Origin: Ottowia massiliensis
GTDB taxonomy: Bacteria; Pseudomonadota; Gammaproteobacteria; Burkholderiales; Burkholderiaceae_C
Length of the DNA: 64,000 nucleotides
Assembly (NCBI RefSeq): GCF_900240305.1
Contig: NZ_LT964854.1
Coordinates: forward strand, 124,001-188,000
Direction of reading: 5' to 3'
Shown here: one piece after another, positions 52,254 to 60,620 of the stretch
Position numbering within the stretch: the stretch's first letter is position 1
How the letters are laid out: each line of letters starts with the position of its first letter
Made by a program: the position numbers and the translations under genes
Notes under the pieces: generated by a model
Databases searched by the model: none
What the model saw: the letters and a program-made list of their open reading frames with translations, nothing else
What the model was told of the DNA's origin: nothing

Positions 52254-54401
52254 ATGAACCCCGCTCCTCTTTCTTTCCGTTCCATCTTTCGCTTTTCCTG
52301 CCTGGCGCTGGCCGCCGCCAGCCTGTGCGCGCCGCTGCATGCGCAGCAGGCCCATGATGAAGAGGAGGAAAGCGCCGACGAAGCCACGCTGCAAACCGTG
52401 GCCGTGACCAGCGCCCGCGCCCAGGGGCTGGCGCCGCAGACGGTGGAGGCGGGCACTTTTCGCGGCGCCAGCATCATGGAAGTGCCTTCCACGGTGAACG
52501 TCATCACGCGCGAGGCGCTGGAGCAGCAGGCCGTCGAGGGGCTGTATGAAGCCGTGCGCAACACCGCCGGCGTGACGCGCCAGCAAAACGCGGGCGACAC
52601 GTATGACCAAATCGTGATTCGCGGCATGGAGGTGCAAAACCGCACCAATTACCGCCTCAACGGCGCCATGCCCATCATGAATTTCTCGCAAGTGCCGATG
52701 GAAGACAAAGAGCGCGTGGAAGTGCTCAAGGGCGCATCGGCCCTGTATTACGGCTTTACTTCGCCTGCCGGCGTGGTCAATTACGTGACCAAGCGCGCGG
52801 GCAAAGCGCCCGTGACTTCGCTGGGGCTGCGCGTGAATGAACACGGCAGCGCCGTCGCTTCAGTGGATGTGGGGCGCCGCTTTGGCGCGCAAGAGCAGTT
52901 TGGCCTGCGCGTGAATGCCGCTGGCGGCGTGCTCGGCTCGCATCTGGATGGTGTGCGCAAAGGCCGGCGCGCCTTCTTTTCTGCCGCCTTCGACTGGCGC
53001 GCCAGCAGCCGCCTGCTGCTCAAGGCCGACTTTGAATACGACAAGCGCCGCATCACCGAGCAGGCCGCCGTGGGGCTGCCCGCCGCCGTCAATGGCCGCA
53101 TCACCCTGCCCCGCCCCGTGGACCCTTCGCGCCTGGTCGGCCCCGCCTGGGCTGATTTCGAGGCCACCACCATCAACGCGCTGCTGCGCGCCGACTACGC
53201 CCTCAATGACAACTGGGCGCTCACCGTGGAGGCAGGCCACTCGGAAATGGAGCGCGACCGGCGGCTGCCCATCTTCCGCTTTGCGCGGGCGGCTGACGTG
53301 GCCACGGGGCAAGGCTTCATCCGGGGCAACATGCAAAACCATCAGGTTGAATCCGACATGGGGCGCGCCGAGCTGTTCGGCAGCTTCAAAAGCGGCTTTG
53401 TGGAGCACGGCCTCACCCTGGGCCTGAGCCACACCCGCAAAGAGCAAGACCCCATTTACCAGCGCAACTACAACATTTCGTCGCAGAACCTGTATGCCCC
53501 CGTGCCCATCACGCGCGTCACTTACGGGCCTGTGCCCACAACGCCCACATCGGCGCTGCTGAAAACGCGCGACCAGGGCCTGTATGTGGTGGACCGCATG
53601 CAGTTCGGCCCCCAATGGCAGCTGATTGCGGGCCTGCGCCACTCGCGCTACCACAGCACGCAAGGCAAGCGCGTTTATGACGCGCGCAAAACCACGCCCA
53701 TGCTGGCCGTTGTTTACAAGCTGCGCGAGGACCTGTCCTTCTACGCCTCCTACGCGCAAGGGCTGGAAGAAGGCGAAGCCGCCCCGGCGGGCACCGCCAA
53801 CCAGAACGAGCGCCTGGCCCCCGGCGTGAGCAAGCAAAAGGAAATCGGCGCGCGCTGGCAGGCCCCCTGGGGCACGCTGTTGTCAGCGGCCGTGTTCGAC
53901 ATCGAGCGCCCCGGCTACTACACCAACGCCAGCAACGTTTACACCGCCGATGGCCGGCAGCTCTACACGGGCCTGGAGCTATCGGCCCAGGGGCAAATCA
54001 CGCGCCAATTGGGCTGGCAGACCGCCTGGCAGTGGCTGAACCCGCGCTTTGCCGACATCAACGCCGCCTACAACGGCAAGCTGCCCGAAAACGCCTCGAA
54101 GAAAACCGCCAGCCTGTTTCTCACCTACGCCTTCAGCGGCGCCTTGCAGGGCCTGTCGCTCAACGCGGGCGCGTACTACACGGGCCGCCGCCCCATGGAC
54201 GACCTGAACCAGGGCTGGCTGGGCGGCAACACGCTCTACACCCTGGGCGCGCGCTACCGCCACCAGATGGGCGGCAACGCCTACACCTGGCAGCTCAACG
54301 TGGACAACGCCGCCAACAAGCGCTACTGGGCCGCCGGCGGCAACCGCCTGAGCGCGGGCCTGCCGCGCACGGTGAAGCTGGCGCTGAAAGTGGATTTCTG
54401 A
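52254..54401 (+). CDS. TonB-dependent siderophore receptor
   Basis: 715 aa from ATG 52254; signal peptide MNPAPLSFRSIFRFSCLALA AASLCAPLHAQ. A likely TonB box region (LQTVAVTSARAQGLA) lies about 45-60. The plug domain is VPSTVNVITREALEQQAVEG LYEAVRNTAGVTRQQNAGDT YDQIVIRGM, with RVEVLKGASALYYGFTSPAG VVNYVTKRA. The barrel runs from about 180 to the C-terminal Phe (LKVDF), the outer-membrane sorting signal. This is the FhuA/FpvA-type siderophore class. Expression is usually Fur-controlled, but no operator could be assigned with certainty. It needs ExbB/ExbD/TonB energy; exbB-exbD are at 43.8 kb. Confidence 0.95.
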   Translation: MNPAPLSFRSIFRFSCLALAAASLCAPLHAQQAHDEEEESADEATLQTVAVTSARAQGLAPQTVEAGTFRGASIMEVPSTVNVITREALEQQAVEGLYEAVRNTAGVTRQQNAGDTYDQIVIRGMEVQNRTNYRLNGAMPIMNFSQVPMEDKERVEVLKGASALYYGFTSPAGVVNYVTKRAGKAPVTSLGLRVNEHGSAVASVDVGRRFGAQEQFGLRVNAAGGVLGSHLDGVRKGRRAFFSAAFDWRASSRLLLKADFEYDKRRITEQAAVGLPAAVNGRITLPRPVDPSRLVGPAWADFEATTINALLRADYALNDNWALTVEAGHSEMERDRRLPIFRFARAADVATGQGFIRGNMQNHQVESDMGRAELFGSFKSGFVEHGLTLGLSHTRKEQDPIYQRNYNISSQNLYAPVPITRVTYGPVPTTPTSALLKTRDQGLYVVDRMQFGPQWQLIAGLRHSRYHSTQGKRVYDARKTTPMLAVVYKLREDLSFYASYAQGLEEGEAAPAGTANQNERLAPGVSKQKEIGARWQAPWGTLLSAAVFDIERPGYYTNASNVYTADGRQLYTGLELSAQGQITRQLGWQTAWQWLNPRFADINAAYNGKLPENASKKTASLFLTYAFSGALQGLSLNAGAYYTGRRPMDDLNQGWLGGNTLYTLGARYRHQMGGNAYTWQLNVDNAANKRYWAAGGNRLSAGLPRTVKLALKVDF

Positions 54402-54567
54402 AAACCTGCCCGGAAACCCTTTCCGGCAAATTCGTCATGATTCATCGCGCGGCTTGAATGGCAATGGCATCAGCCGCGCTGATGATCGCAAATACCGTCA
54501 AATCCTGACTGCCTTTTCTGCTATTTCCGCAATTTCCCTGCCCGCTGACAGAAACAGGAGCTGATCC

Positions 54568-55842
54568 ATGCCATACGATGATCTGAAAGAGAAATTCAAC
54601 GACGTCAAGCGGCAGCACAATATCATGGCCCTGGTGGGCAACGGCTTCGACATCCAGGCATTATCCGATTTCGGAGCGCCCTCTGATACGCGGTACGAAT
54701 CCTTCTTTCATTATCTGAAGTATCGCAGATTCAGCCCGGACAACCATATATTTCAGGAAATGGAGCTTCTCCTCTCGGAAGGGAAAACAAACTGGTGCGA
54801 TGTCGAATTCGCCATCGAATCCCTGCTGACCTGCGGGGAAACCAGCCCCGAGAAACTGTCTGAAGACCTGGGAAAAATACAACGGGAATTCGCGAATTTT
54901 CTCAACCAGGTTGTCACCCCTGATATTCTCACGAACCTGGGCGAATCATCCATGAAGAATAAATGGGCCATCACAAGCCTCATGGAATTTCTGGGAGACA
55001 TCAGAAACGCAACAGACTTCGGAAGAATACGCTTCCCGAGGCGGCTGGATCATTGCCATGCCATCAACTTTCAATTCATCAATTTCAACTTCACAACCCT
55101 TCTGGACGATTTCATCTACCTCGACCAGAAGCAATTTGATCCGCATCCTTATGAGCATTCCGACAGGAATGCGACTTTTTATGCCAATCCCCGTAAGCAC
55201 GAGACATATTCCTATCGCCCAAAAGGGCACAGGGAAAACACCCATGATGCATGGTTTAAGATTTATCTTGCCTGCAATATCGTGCATCCGCATGGAATTC
55301 TGTACACGCCAAGGTCGCTTCTTTTCGGAATAGACGAAACGACAGGGCCTGCGGAACGGTTTTCCAAACCTTATTGGTCCCAGAATGAATTGCGATACAA
55401 GGATCTCTTCCCTGAAACCGATTTGTTCATCATTTTCGGGTGTTCGCTCGGGCATACGGACCGGTGGTGGTGGAAGTCCATTGCCGATGCCCTTTTGAAG
55501 GAAGCGGAAGATCAAGAAAAGCCCGAATTGCTTCTTTACTGGCGAAAAGGAAGCAAAGAGGCCCAATTGACCGCAGATGAGCTTCGATGGAGATTTGCAA
55601 AAGCAGCCGGCCTTGCCTTTGATCAGAAGGTGCAAAAAATGCTCGCAAGCCAAATACACGTTGTTTTGTATGATGATTCAATAAGAGATCGCGTCTGGCT
55701 GAATACGCGCGCATTTGAATTCAATCAAACAGCTCATTTTTACGCTACTGCCAAGCCAGATGACGCCGCGCAAAAAGCTGGCGCCGTGCCAAGCCCACGC
55801 GTTTTGCCGCCTCCACCTTTCTGGCCACCCAAGGCATCGTGA
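54568..55842 (+). CDS. AbiH-family phage abortive-infection protein
   Basis: 424 aa with a good ribosome site (ACAGGAGCTGATCC). NIMALVGNGFDIQALSDFGA (about 18-37) is the AbiH opening (L.GNGFD). NWCDVEFAIESLL, FINFNFTTLLDDFIYLD, CNIVHPHGILYTPRSLLFGI DE and LFIIFGCSLGHTDRWWWKSI complete the order of AbiH motifs: FNYT-type, HG, GCS.G.TD..WW. AbiH proteins stop phage growth at a late stage by a mechanism that is not settled. GC content is lower than its neighbours, and no partner gene is attached. It lies between a siderophore receptor and PBP genes and looks intact. Confidence 0.82.
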   Translation: MPYDDLKEKFNDVKRQHNIMALVGNGFDIQALSDFGAPSDTRYESFFHYLKYRRFSPDNHIFQEMELLLSEGKTNWCDVEFAIESLLTCGETSPEKLSEDLGKIQREFANFLNQVVTPDILTNLGESSMKNKWAITSLMEFLGDIRNATDFGRIRFPRRLDHCHAINFQFINFNFTTLLDDFIYLDQKQFDPHPYEHSDRNATFYANPRKHETYSYRPKGHRENTHDAWFKIYLACNIVHPHGILYTPRSLLFGIDETTGPAERFSKPYWSQNELRYKDLFPETDLFIIFGCSLGHTDRWWWKSIADALLKEAEDQEKPELLLYWRKGSKEAQLTADELRWRFAKAAGLAFDQKVQKMLASQIHVVLYDDSIRDRVWLNTRAFEFNQTAHFYATAKPDDAAQKAGAVPSPRVLPPPPFWPPKAS

Positions 55843-55928
55843 GTCAGGCTCACCAGAAAGGCGGAGCGCGCTCCAGACGAAAAGAAGCAGCGGCCAGCGG
55901 CCTCTCGGCACTGGATTTTCACGCTCTA

Positions 55929-56018
55929 TTTCTGCTCCTTGTTTGATAGCAATAGGTCCTAGTCAAACGGGCGCAGAAGCCGATTTTTTACCCTCATATT
56001 CGCTCCTGTTTTAGATGC
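55929..56018 (-). repeat. Dispersed repeat family A, copy 17
   Basis: Plus orientation: TTTCTGCTCCTTGTTTGATA GCAATAGGTCCTAGTCAAAC GGGCGCAGAAGCCG, ATATTCGCTCCTGTTTTAGA TGC. Confidence 0.9.
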
Positions 56019-56064
56019 TCTTGAATCAGGCCGTCCTATCCACCTCTGCCTTCCATTGCTGCCC

Positions 56065-57117
56065 ATGCGCCCTGCCCTTTGCTCTTTTCTGAAAAAGCGC
56101 CCTGCCCTGGCGCTGCTTTGCCTGCTGGCCGGCCCGGCCCTGGCGGCTGGCGCGGCAGGCAGCGCACCGCCCGCGCCATCGCAACCCGAAGCCAGCGACC
56201 GCCACGCCAGCGGCGCGGCGCTGATTGGCGGCGCTGAGCACGCGCGCGCCCTGATGGAAGCGGCCAACGCCGCCTTCATGCAGCAGCACCCGGGCGTGCG
56301 GCTGGCGTTTGACGGCAAGGGCACCAGCAGCGCCGTGCCGCTGCTGATGCATGGCCGCGTTCTGCTGGCCGTGATGGGGCGGGCCATGAACGACATCGAG
56401 CGCGTGCCCTGGCGCAAGACCGTGGGGGCAGAGCCGCTGGCCGTGCGCGTGGCGCATGCCGCCTTGCGCCCTGCCGGGGGCCTGGCCACCCATCTGGCCG
56501 TTTACGTGCATGCCGGCAATCCGCTGCCCGCATTGAGCGTGGAGCAGCTGGCGCGCATGCTGTCCACGGGCCACCCGCTGGGCGATTTTTCGCACTGGAG
56601 CCAGCTGGGGCTGACGGGGCCGCAGGGCCAGCAGCGCATTGCCGTTTGCGCCACGCCCGAATACACGGGCTTTGGCGACTGGCTGCAAAAGCACGTGCTG
56701 CAAGGCCGCCCGCTGGCCGCCTACACGCAGCAGCGCAGCAACAGCGCCGCGCTGCTGGAATGCGTGGCGCAAAACGCAGGCGGCGTGGCCGTGGCCGCGC
56801 TGGGCATGCAGCGCGAAGGCGTGCGCGCCGTGCCGCTGCTGGGTCTGACCAGCGGCCAGCCGCTGCAAGGCACGGCGCAAGAGGTGACCGCGCAAGACTG
56901 GCCGCTGGCGCGCCCCCTGCTGGTTTACGCGCGGCGGCTGCCCGGCCAGGCCGCCGATCCGCTGGCGCGCGACTATCTGCGCTTTCTGCTCTCGCCCCAG
57001 GGGCAGGCGCTGGTGGCGGCGCGCTCTGGTGGCTACCTGCCGCTCACGCCCGAGCAGGCGCAGGCCGAATTGCGCAAGCTGGACGAAGCCGCGCCCGCCG
57101 CCCCAAAGGGCGATTGA
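56065..57117 (+). CDS. PstS-like periplasmic binding protein (copy 1)
   Basis: 350 aa from ATG 56065; signal peptide MRPALCSFLKKRPALALLCL LAGPALAAG. The binding fold shows GGAEHARALMEAANAAFMQQ HPGVRLAFDGKGTSSAVPLL MHGRVLLAVMGRAMND and YVHAGNPLPALSVEQLARML STGHPLGDFSHWSQLGL, then AAYTQQRSNSAALLECVAQN AGGVAVAALG and a C-terminal DYLRFLLSPQGQALVAARSG GYLPL. This is the layout of phosphate-type substrate-binding proteins (PstS-like) without adjacent pstCAB. The following gene is a paralogue. The ligand is not certain; a signalling or scavenging role is possible. Confidence 0.85.
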   Translation: MRPALCSFLKKRPALALLCLLAGPALAAGAAGSAPPAPSQPEASDRHASGAALIGGAEHARALMEAANAAFMQQHPGVRLAFDGKGTSSAVPLLMHGRVLLAVMGRAMNDIERVPWRKTVGAEPLAVRVAHAALRPAGGLATHLAVYVHAGNPLPALSVEQLARMLSTGHPLGDFSHWSQLGLTGPQGQQRIAVCATPEYTGFGDWLQKHVLQGRPLAAYTQQRSNSAALLECVAQNAGGVAVAALGMQREGVRAVPLLGLTSGQPLQGTAQEVTAQDWPLARPLLVYARRLPGQAADPLARDYLRFLLSPQGQALVAARSGGYLPLTPEQAQAELRKLDEAAPAAPKGD

Positions 57118-57195
57118 TGCCGCGCCCGGCCACGCCCCTTCTGCTTTCGGATTTCGCGGATTCCGCGCTTTTCCCCAATCTCTCCGGTTCAACCC

Positions 57196-58284
57196 ATGCC
57201 CGCCTGCCTACACCCTTTACGCCTGGCCTGCCCTCTTCTGGCTTGCTGCCTGCTGGCCGCTTGCGCCACTTCCACGCCCGTCAGCCCGCCACCGGCGGAC
57301 AACGGCGCGCCCGCCTACGCGCCCCGGCCCGTCAGCGTGCCCGCGCAAGCCGGCTATGTGCTGCCCGACGGGCGCGTTCACATCATCGGCAACGACGGCA
57401 TGCAGGCGCTGATTGACGCGCTCAACGCCGCCTTCAGCCGCCACCACCCGAACGTGCGCTTTGCCGCCACCTTGCAAGGCTCATCCACCGGCATGCCCGC
57501 ACTGGCGGCAAACGCCACGCTGCTGGCGCCCATGACGCGCGACATGTGGCCCGGCGACCGCGCCGCCTGGCGGCAGTTGCAAAGATCACAAGGAGCGCAA
57601 GGCTCGCAAGAGCCGCTGGCCGTGCGCATCGGCTACAGCGGCTACGGCCCGCGCCCGCCGCACAAAACGCCGCCCGCCGTTTACGTCAACGCCAGCAACC
57701 CGCTGGCCGGGCTGGACATGGCGCAAGTGGCCCGCATCTTCACCGACGGCCAGCCCGGCGGCGACCTCAACACCTGGGGCCAGCTGGGCCTGACGCAGCC
57801 CGGCTGGGCCAGCCGCCGCATCCACGCCTACGGCCTGCGCGATGACGGCGGCTTTGCCACCGGCGTGCGCACGGCCCGCCTGGGCGGGCTGCCCTTTTCC
57901 GTCAAATACGAACCGCTGCCCTCGCGGCAAGACGTGATTCGCGCCGTCTCGCAAGACCCCTACGGCATCGGCCTGATCGGCTGGATGAACGCCAGCGCCG
58001 TGGCCGCCAACGTGCGGCCGCTGCCCCTGGCCGCCCAGCCCGGCCAGCCCTTTTACGGCCCCGATCTGCCATCCGTGCGCCAGGGGCGCTACCCGCTCTC
58101 GCACCACGTGCAGTTCTACGCGCGCCAGCCGCTGGACGAACTCGCGCGCCAATACCTGCTGTTCGCCCTCTCCAGCGAAGGCCAGGCCATCGTCGCCAGC
58201 CAGCAAGGCAGCCCCGAAGGCTACGTGCCCCTGAGCGCAGACGACCTGGCCGCCGAACGGCGCAAATTGCTGGCGGCGCCCTAA
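57196..58284 (+). CDS. PstS-like binding lipoprotein (copy 2)
   Basis: 362 aa. MPACLHPLRLACPLLACCLL AACATS has a lipobox LAAC, so the product is probably membrane-anchored, unlike copy 1. Core: GNDGMQALIDALNAAFSRHH PNVRFAATLQGSSTGMPALA ANATLLAPMTRDMWPGDRAA W, YVNASNPLAGLDMAQVARIF TDGQPGGDLNTWGQLGL, DPYGIGLIGWMNA and RQYLLFALSSEGQAIVASQQ GSPEGYVPL. It aligns with copy 1 along the same blocks, so the pair arose by duplication; 78 bp separate them. No transporter genes are near. Confidence 0.85.
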   Translation: MPACLHPLRLACPLLACCLLAACATSTPVSPPPADNGAPAYAPRPVSVPAQAGYVLPDGRVHIIGNDGMQALIDALNAAFSRHHPNVRFAATLQGSSTGMPALAANATLLAPMTRDMWPGDRAAWRQLQRSQGAQGSQEPLAVRIGYSGYGPRPPHKTPPAVYVNASNPLAGLDMAQVARIFTDGQPGGDLNTWGQLGLTQPGWASRRIHAYGLRDDGGFATGVRTARLGGLPFSVKYEPLPSRQDVIRAVSQDPYGIGLIGWMNASAVAANVRPLPLAAQPGQPFYGPDLPSVRQGRYPLSHHVQFYARQPLDELARQYLLFALSSEGQAIVASQQGSPEGYVPLSADDLAAERRKLLAAP

Positions 58285-58390
58285 GAAGCTGTTTGTCTTC
58301 TGACTACAAGAATCTGCCGGCCTGAACAGCGCTTCAAGCCCCGCCACGCAGCCAGATCAACAAGGCCAGATGATCACGCTCCTTCGCTTC

Positions 58391-58488
58391 CGCATCAATC
58401 ATTTTTCATAGCAAATAAATAGGGGTGAAAAAACAGCGCTTGCGCTCATTTCACTAGGACATAGCGCTATTAAACAAGGAGCAAATAA
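58391..58488 (+). repeat. Dispersed repeat family A, copy 18
   Basis: CATAGCAAATAAATAGGGGT, GCTTGCGCTCATTTCACTAG GACATAGCGCTATTAAACAA GGAGCAAATAAAG. The left box differs from consensus; the right two thirds are excellent. Confidence 0.85.
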
Positions 58489-58532
58489 AGCCAGCAGGCG
58501 GCCTTTCTGCTCCCCGCAAAAGGCCTGCCTCG

Positions 58533-58775
58533 TCACTGAGCCTCTTCCAGCGCCTGCCGCTGCTTTTGCATCTCTTGCATGGCCTGCTCGTACTGCTGGC
58601 GCACCTGCTGCTGAATCTGCTGCGCCTGCTGCCGCGCGTTGCCCGCCGGCTGGCTGGCAGCGGGCGCGCCGGGCACAGCCACGGGCTGCGTCAGCATCTG
58701 GGCAGAGCGGCCTGCCAGTTTGGCCACGATGAACAAGGCAATAAGAAGGCCAATCAGGCCAAAGGCAATGCGCAT
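58533..58775 (-). CDS. Small membrane-anchored coiled-coil protein
   Basis: 80 aa from ATG 58775: MRIAFGLIGLLIALFIVAKL AGRSAQ gives one N-terminal membrane helix. A Pro/Ala linker follows, then a Gln-rich coiled coil (RQQAQQIQQQVRQQYEQAMQ EMQKQRQALEEAQ) to the end. Orientation with a short N-terminus suggests the coil faces the periplasm or cytoplasm as an assembly anchor. No family is assigned. It lies beside the cmr remnants but on the opposite strand. Confidence 0.7.
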   Translation of the reverse strand: MRIAFGLIGLLIALFIVAKLAGRSAQMLTQPVAVPGAPAASQPAGNARQQAQQIQQQVRQQYEQAMQEMQKQRQALEEAQ

Positions 58776-58934
58776 GGAAGAAATCGCCGTGAAAAACCAA
58801 GCCTGAAACAACCTGCGCGATGCGCATGTCGTGTTTTTTGAACAGCCTTGAAAATTCTATTGTTGCCTGTTGTTGCGCAATGTATCATCATAAGAGCTGT
58901 TCGTAACAATTCGCCTTGCGCGCCGGGAGCATCC

Positions 58935-59235
58935 ATGTTCGTCCGCCACTACCTGCTTTCTTTCAGCATGCCTGTCTTTTTGGGCAATGCTTGGCAAGAC
59001 TCCCGATGGCTCACGTCGCAGATCAAGTCTCTTTTGCGGCAGTGGCGGCGCGTAGCCTGGGCGGCAAATCAGAAATGCACCCTTGACCCGGCTGCTGTGC
59101 ACGCCATGCGCGAACAAGAAAGAAGGGCGGCTGCTAGGACATGCTTGGCTGGACAACGATGACACTCACGAGCGCAAAAAGCGCAAGCCCCGGTCTGGCG
59201 CTGCGCTTGGTAGCGCTCGTGCTGAAAGAAGGTGA
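58935..59235 (+). pseudogene. cmr1: cmr1 5' remnant (type III-B)
   Basis: From ATG 58935, MFVRHYLLSFSMPVFLGNAW QDSRWLTSQIKSLLRQWRRV AWAANQ continues to AMREQERR. One extra base in the GGG run near 59125 shifts the frame; in the next frame RLLGHAWLDNDDTHERKKRK PRSG continues. The order (P.FLG.A.Q...W.....K.LLRQW.RVA, then REE.RL.GHAWL) is that of Cmr1 RAMP proteins, which sit at the tail of the Cmr effector complex. The gene then breaks off at 59235 and has lost at least two thirds. Confidence 0.65.
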
Positions 59236-59371
59236 AGGCAAGCGCGCCCTTTGGCTACGCAACTTTACCGCCGTGGCCGAATTTCTCGTCCACGAAATCC
59301 GCTCTGCCGATAACCAGGGCGGCAGCGGTAACGCGTCCAACCCAAAACGCACTGAAGGAGCCACCGCATGA
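59160..59371 (+). pseudogene. Probable cmr2 (cas10) 3' remnant
   Basis: In the third frame SPGLALRLVALVLKEGEGKR ALWLRNFTAVAEFLVHEIR extends to a TGA that overlaps the cmr3 ATG (ATGA at 59368-59371). Operon position (between cmr1 and cmr3) and the coupled stop/start argue that this is the C-terminus of cmr2, the Cas10 cyclic-oligonucleotide synthase; the sequence match itself is weak. All catalytic HD and GGDD parts are missing. It overlaps the cmr1 remnant frame, indicating an internal deletion. Confidence 0.45.
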
Positions 59372-60560
59372 GCGTCCCTGCCGATCTGCACTTTCTCTGC
59401 ATTGAACCGCTAGATGTGCTGCTGCGTGGCAACCAGTCTTTTGGCGCCCTTGGTAGCTATGGCGACGCCGCCATGCCGCCTTGGCCCTCCGTGGTGGCTG
59501 GAACCATCCGCTCGTGCATGCTGGCCGACGCGAGCACAAACTTGGCCGCCTTCGCCCGTGGCAAGCAGCCGCACCCCGCGCTGGGCACTCCCGCGCAGCC
59601 CCGCCCCTTCACCCTGCGAGCGCTGCACGTGGCCAAGCTGCCGGATCAATCAAAAGCGCCGCAAAAGCGCACCGACCTGCTGATACCGCCGCTAGCCGAC
59701 CTGGTGATCAACGAAGACAATGAAGAAGACAAGCAAAAGGGCAGGCAGGTTTCCCAAGTGCTGGCGCTCACGCCCACTGCCCTACCGTCCACGCTGGCTG
59801 GCTCCTGCCCACTACCACAAGCGTCCGTGCTGGCGCAGGGCACACGCAGCAAACCCGCCAGCGGCTGGTGGTTCACCCAGGCCTGCTGGCAAAAATATCT
59901 GTGCGGGCAAATGTCTGATCCGGCAGACTGCGAGCGCATCAGCAGCCTCAGACAGTTTGGCGATCGCGTGGGCGTGGATCTGTCGGCAGAAACCCACAGC
60001 GTCTCAGAAAGGCGGCTCTTCACCATCCGCGCCATTGCCATGCCAAAGGGCGTAGGGCTGGTAGCCGCCGTGTCTGGCGTATCTGTCACGCCTGACGCGC
60101 AGCCGCCCGAAAGCGGCCTGCTGCGCCTGGGCGGCGATGGCCACAGCCTGACTGGAGCGCTATCAGCAAGCAAAATCGCTGCCGCCTGGTGGTACTCACC
60201 GGCCTCGGTCTGTTCACGCAAGGCTGGCTGCCCAATAGCTTCACGCAGCAAAGCGGCGATATCTGGTGTTTTGACCTGCACAGCGTGCAAGGCCGTCTGG
60301 CAGCTGCCGCCGTGGCCCGCAATGAAACCATCTCCGAGCGGGACTTGGCCCGGTGGCAGCCCATACCCGCCCGGTGCGTGGCTCCCACGGGCAGCGTCTA
60401 TTGGCTGGATGAGATCAAGGCCAGCCCCGACGCCCTACGCCAGTTGGCTGAACGTGGCCTGTTGAGCTCCCCTTGTGAAGACGAAGCCCGTCGCGCCGAA
60501 GGCTTTAATCGCGTGCAGATTGCCGCTTGGTCCGAATTCTTCCCCGTCGCGCACGGATGG
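59368..60560 (+). pseudogene. cmr3: cmr3, frameshifted and fused at its 3' end
   Basis: Frame 1 reads LHFLCIEPLDVLLRGNQSFG, ALGSYGDAAMPPWPSVVAGT IRS (the Cmr3 start: ..EPLDVL..R....F...G.....PSV.AG.IRS), through FRLG-type LLRLGGDGHS near residue 255. One A is missing in AAAA at 60172-60175; after it the second frame continues NRCRLVVLTGLGLFTQGWLP N and ends with DEARRAEGFNRVQIAAW. Cmr3 is a Cas5-like RAMP subunit capping the crRNA 5' tag in the type III-B complex. No stop follows; the frame enters the next gene. Confidence 0.8.
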
Positions 60561-60620
60561 ATAAGCTGCCGCCCGTGCATTTCAAATCAAATTGGTAACT
60601 TTTCAGAAACCAGCCTTCCA

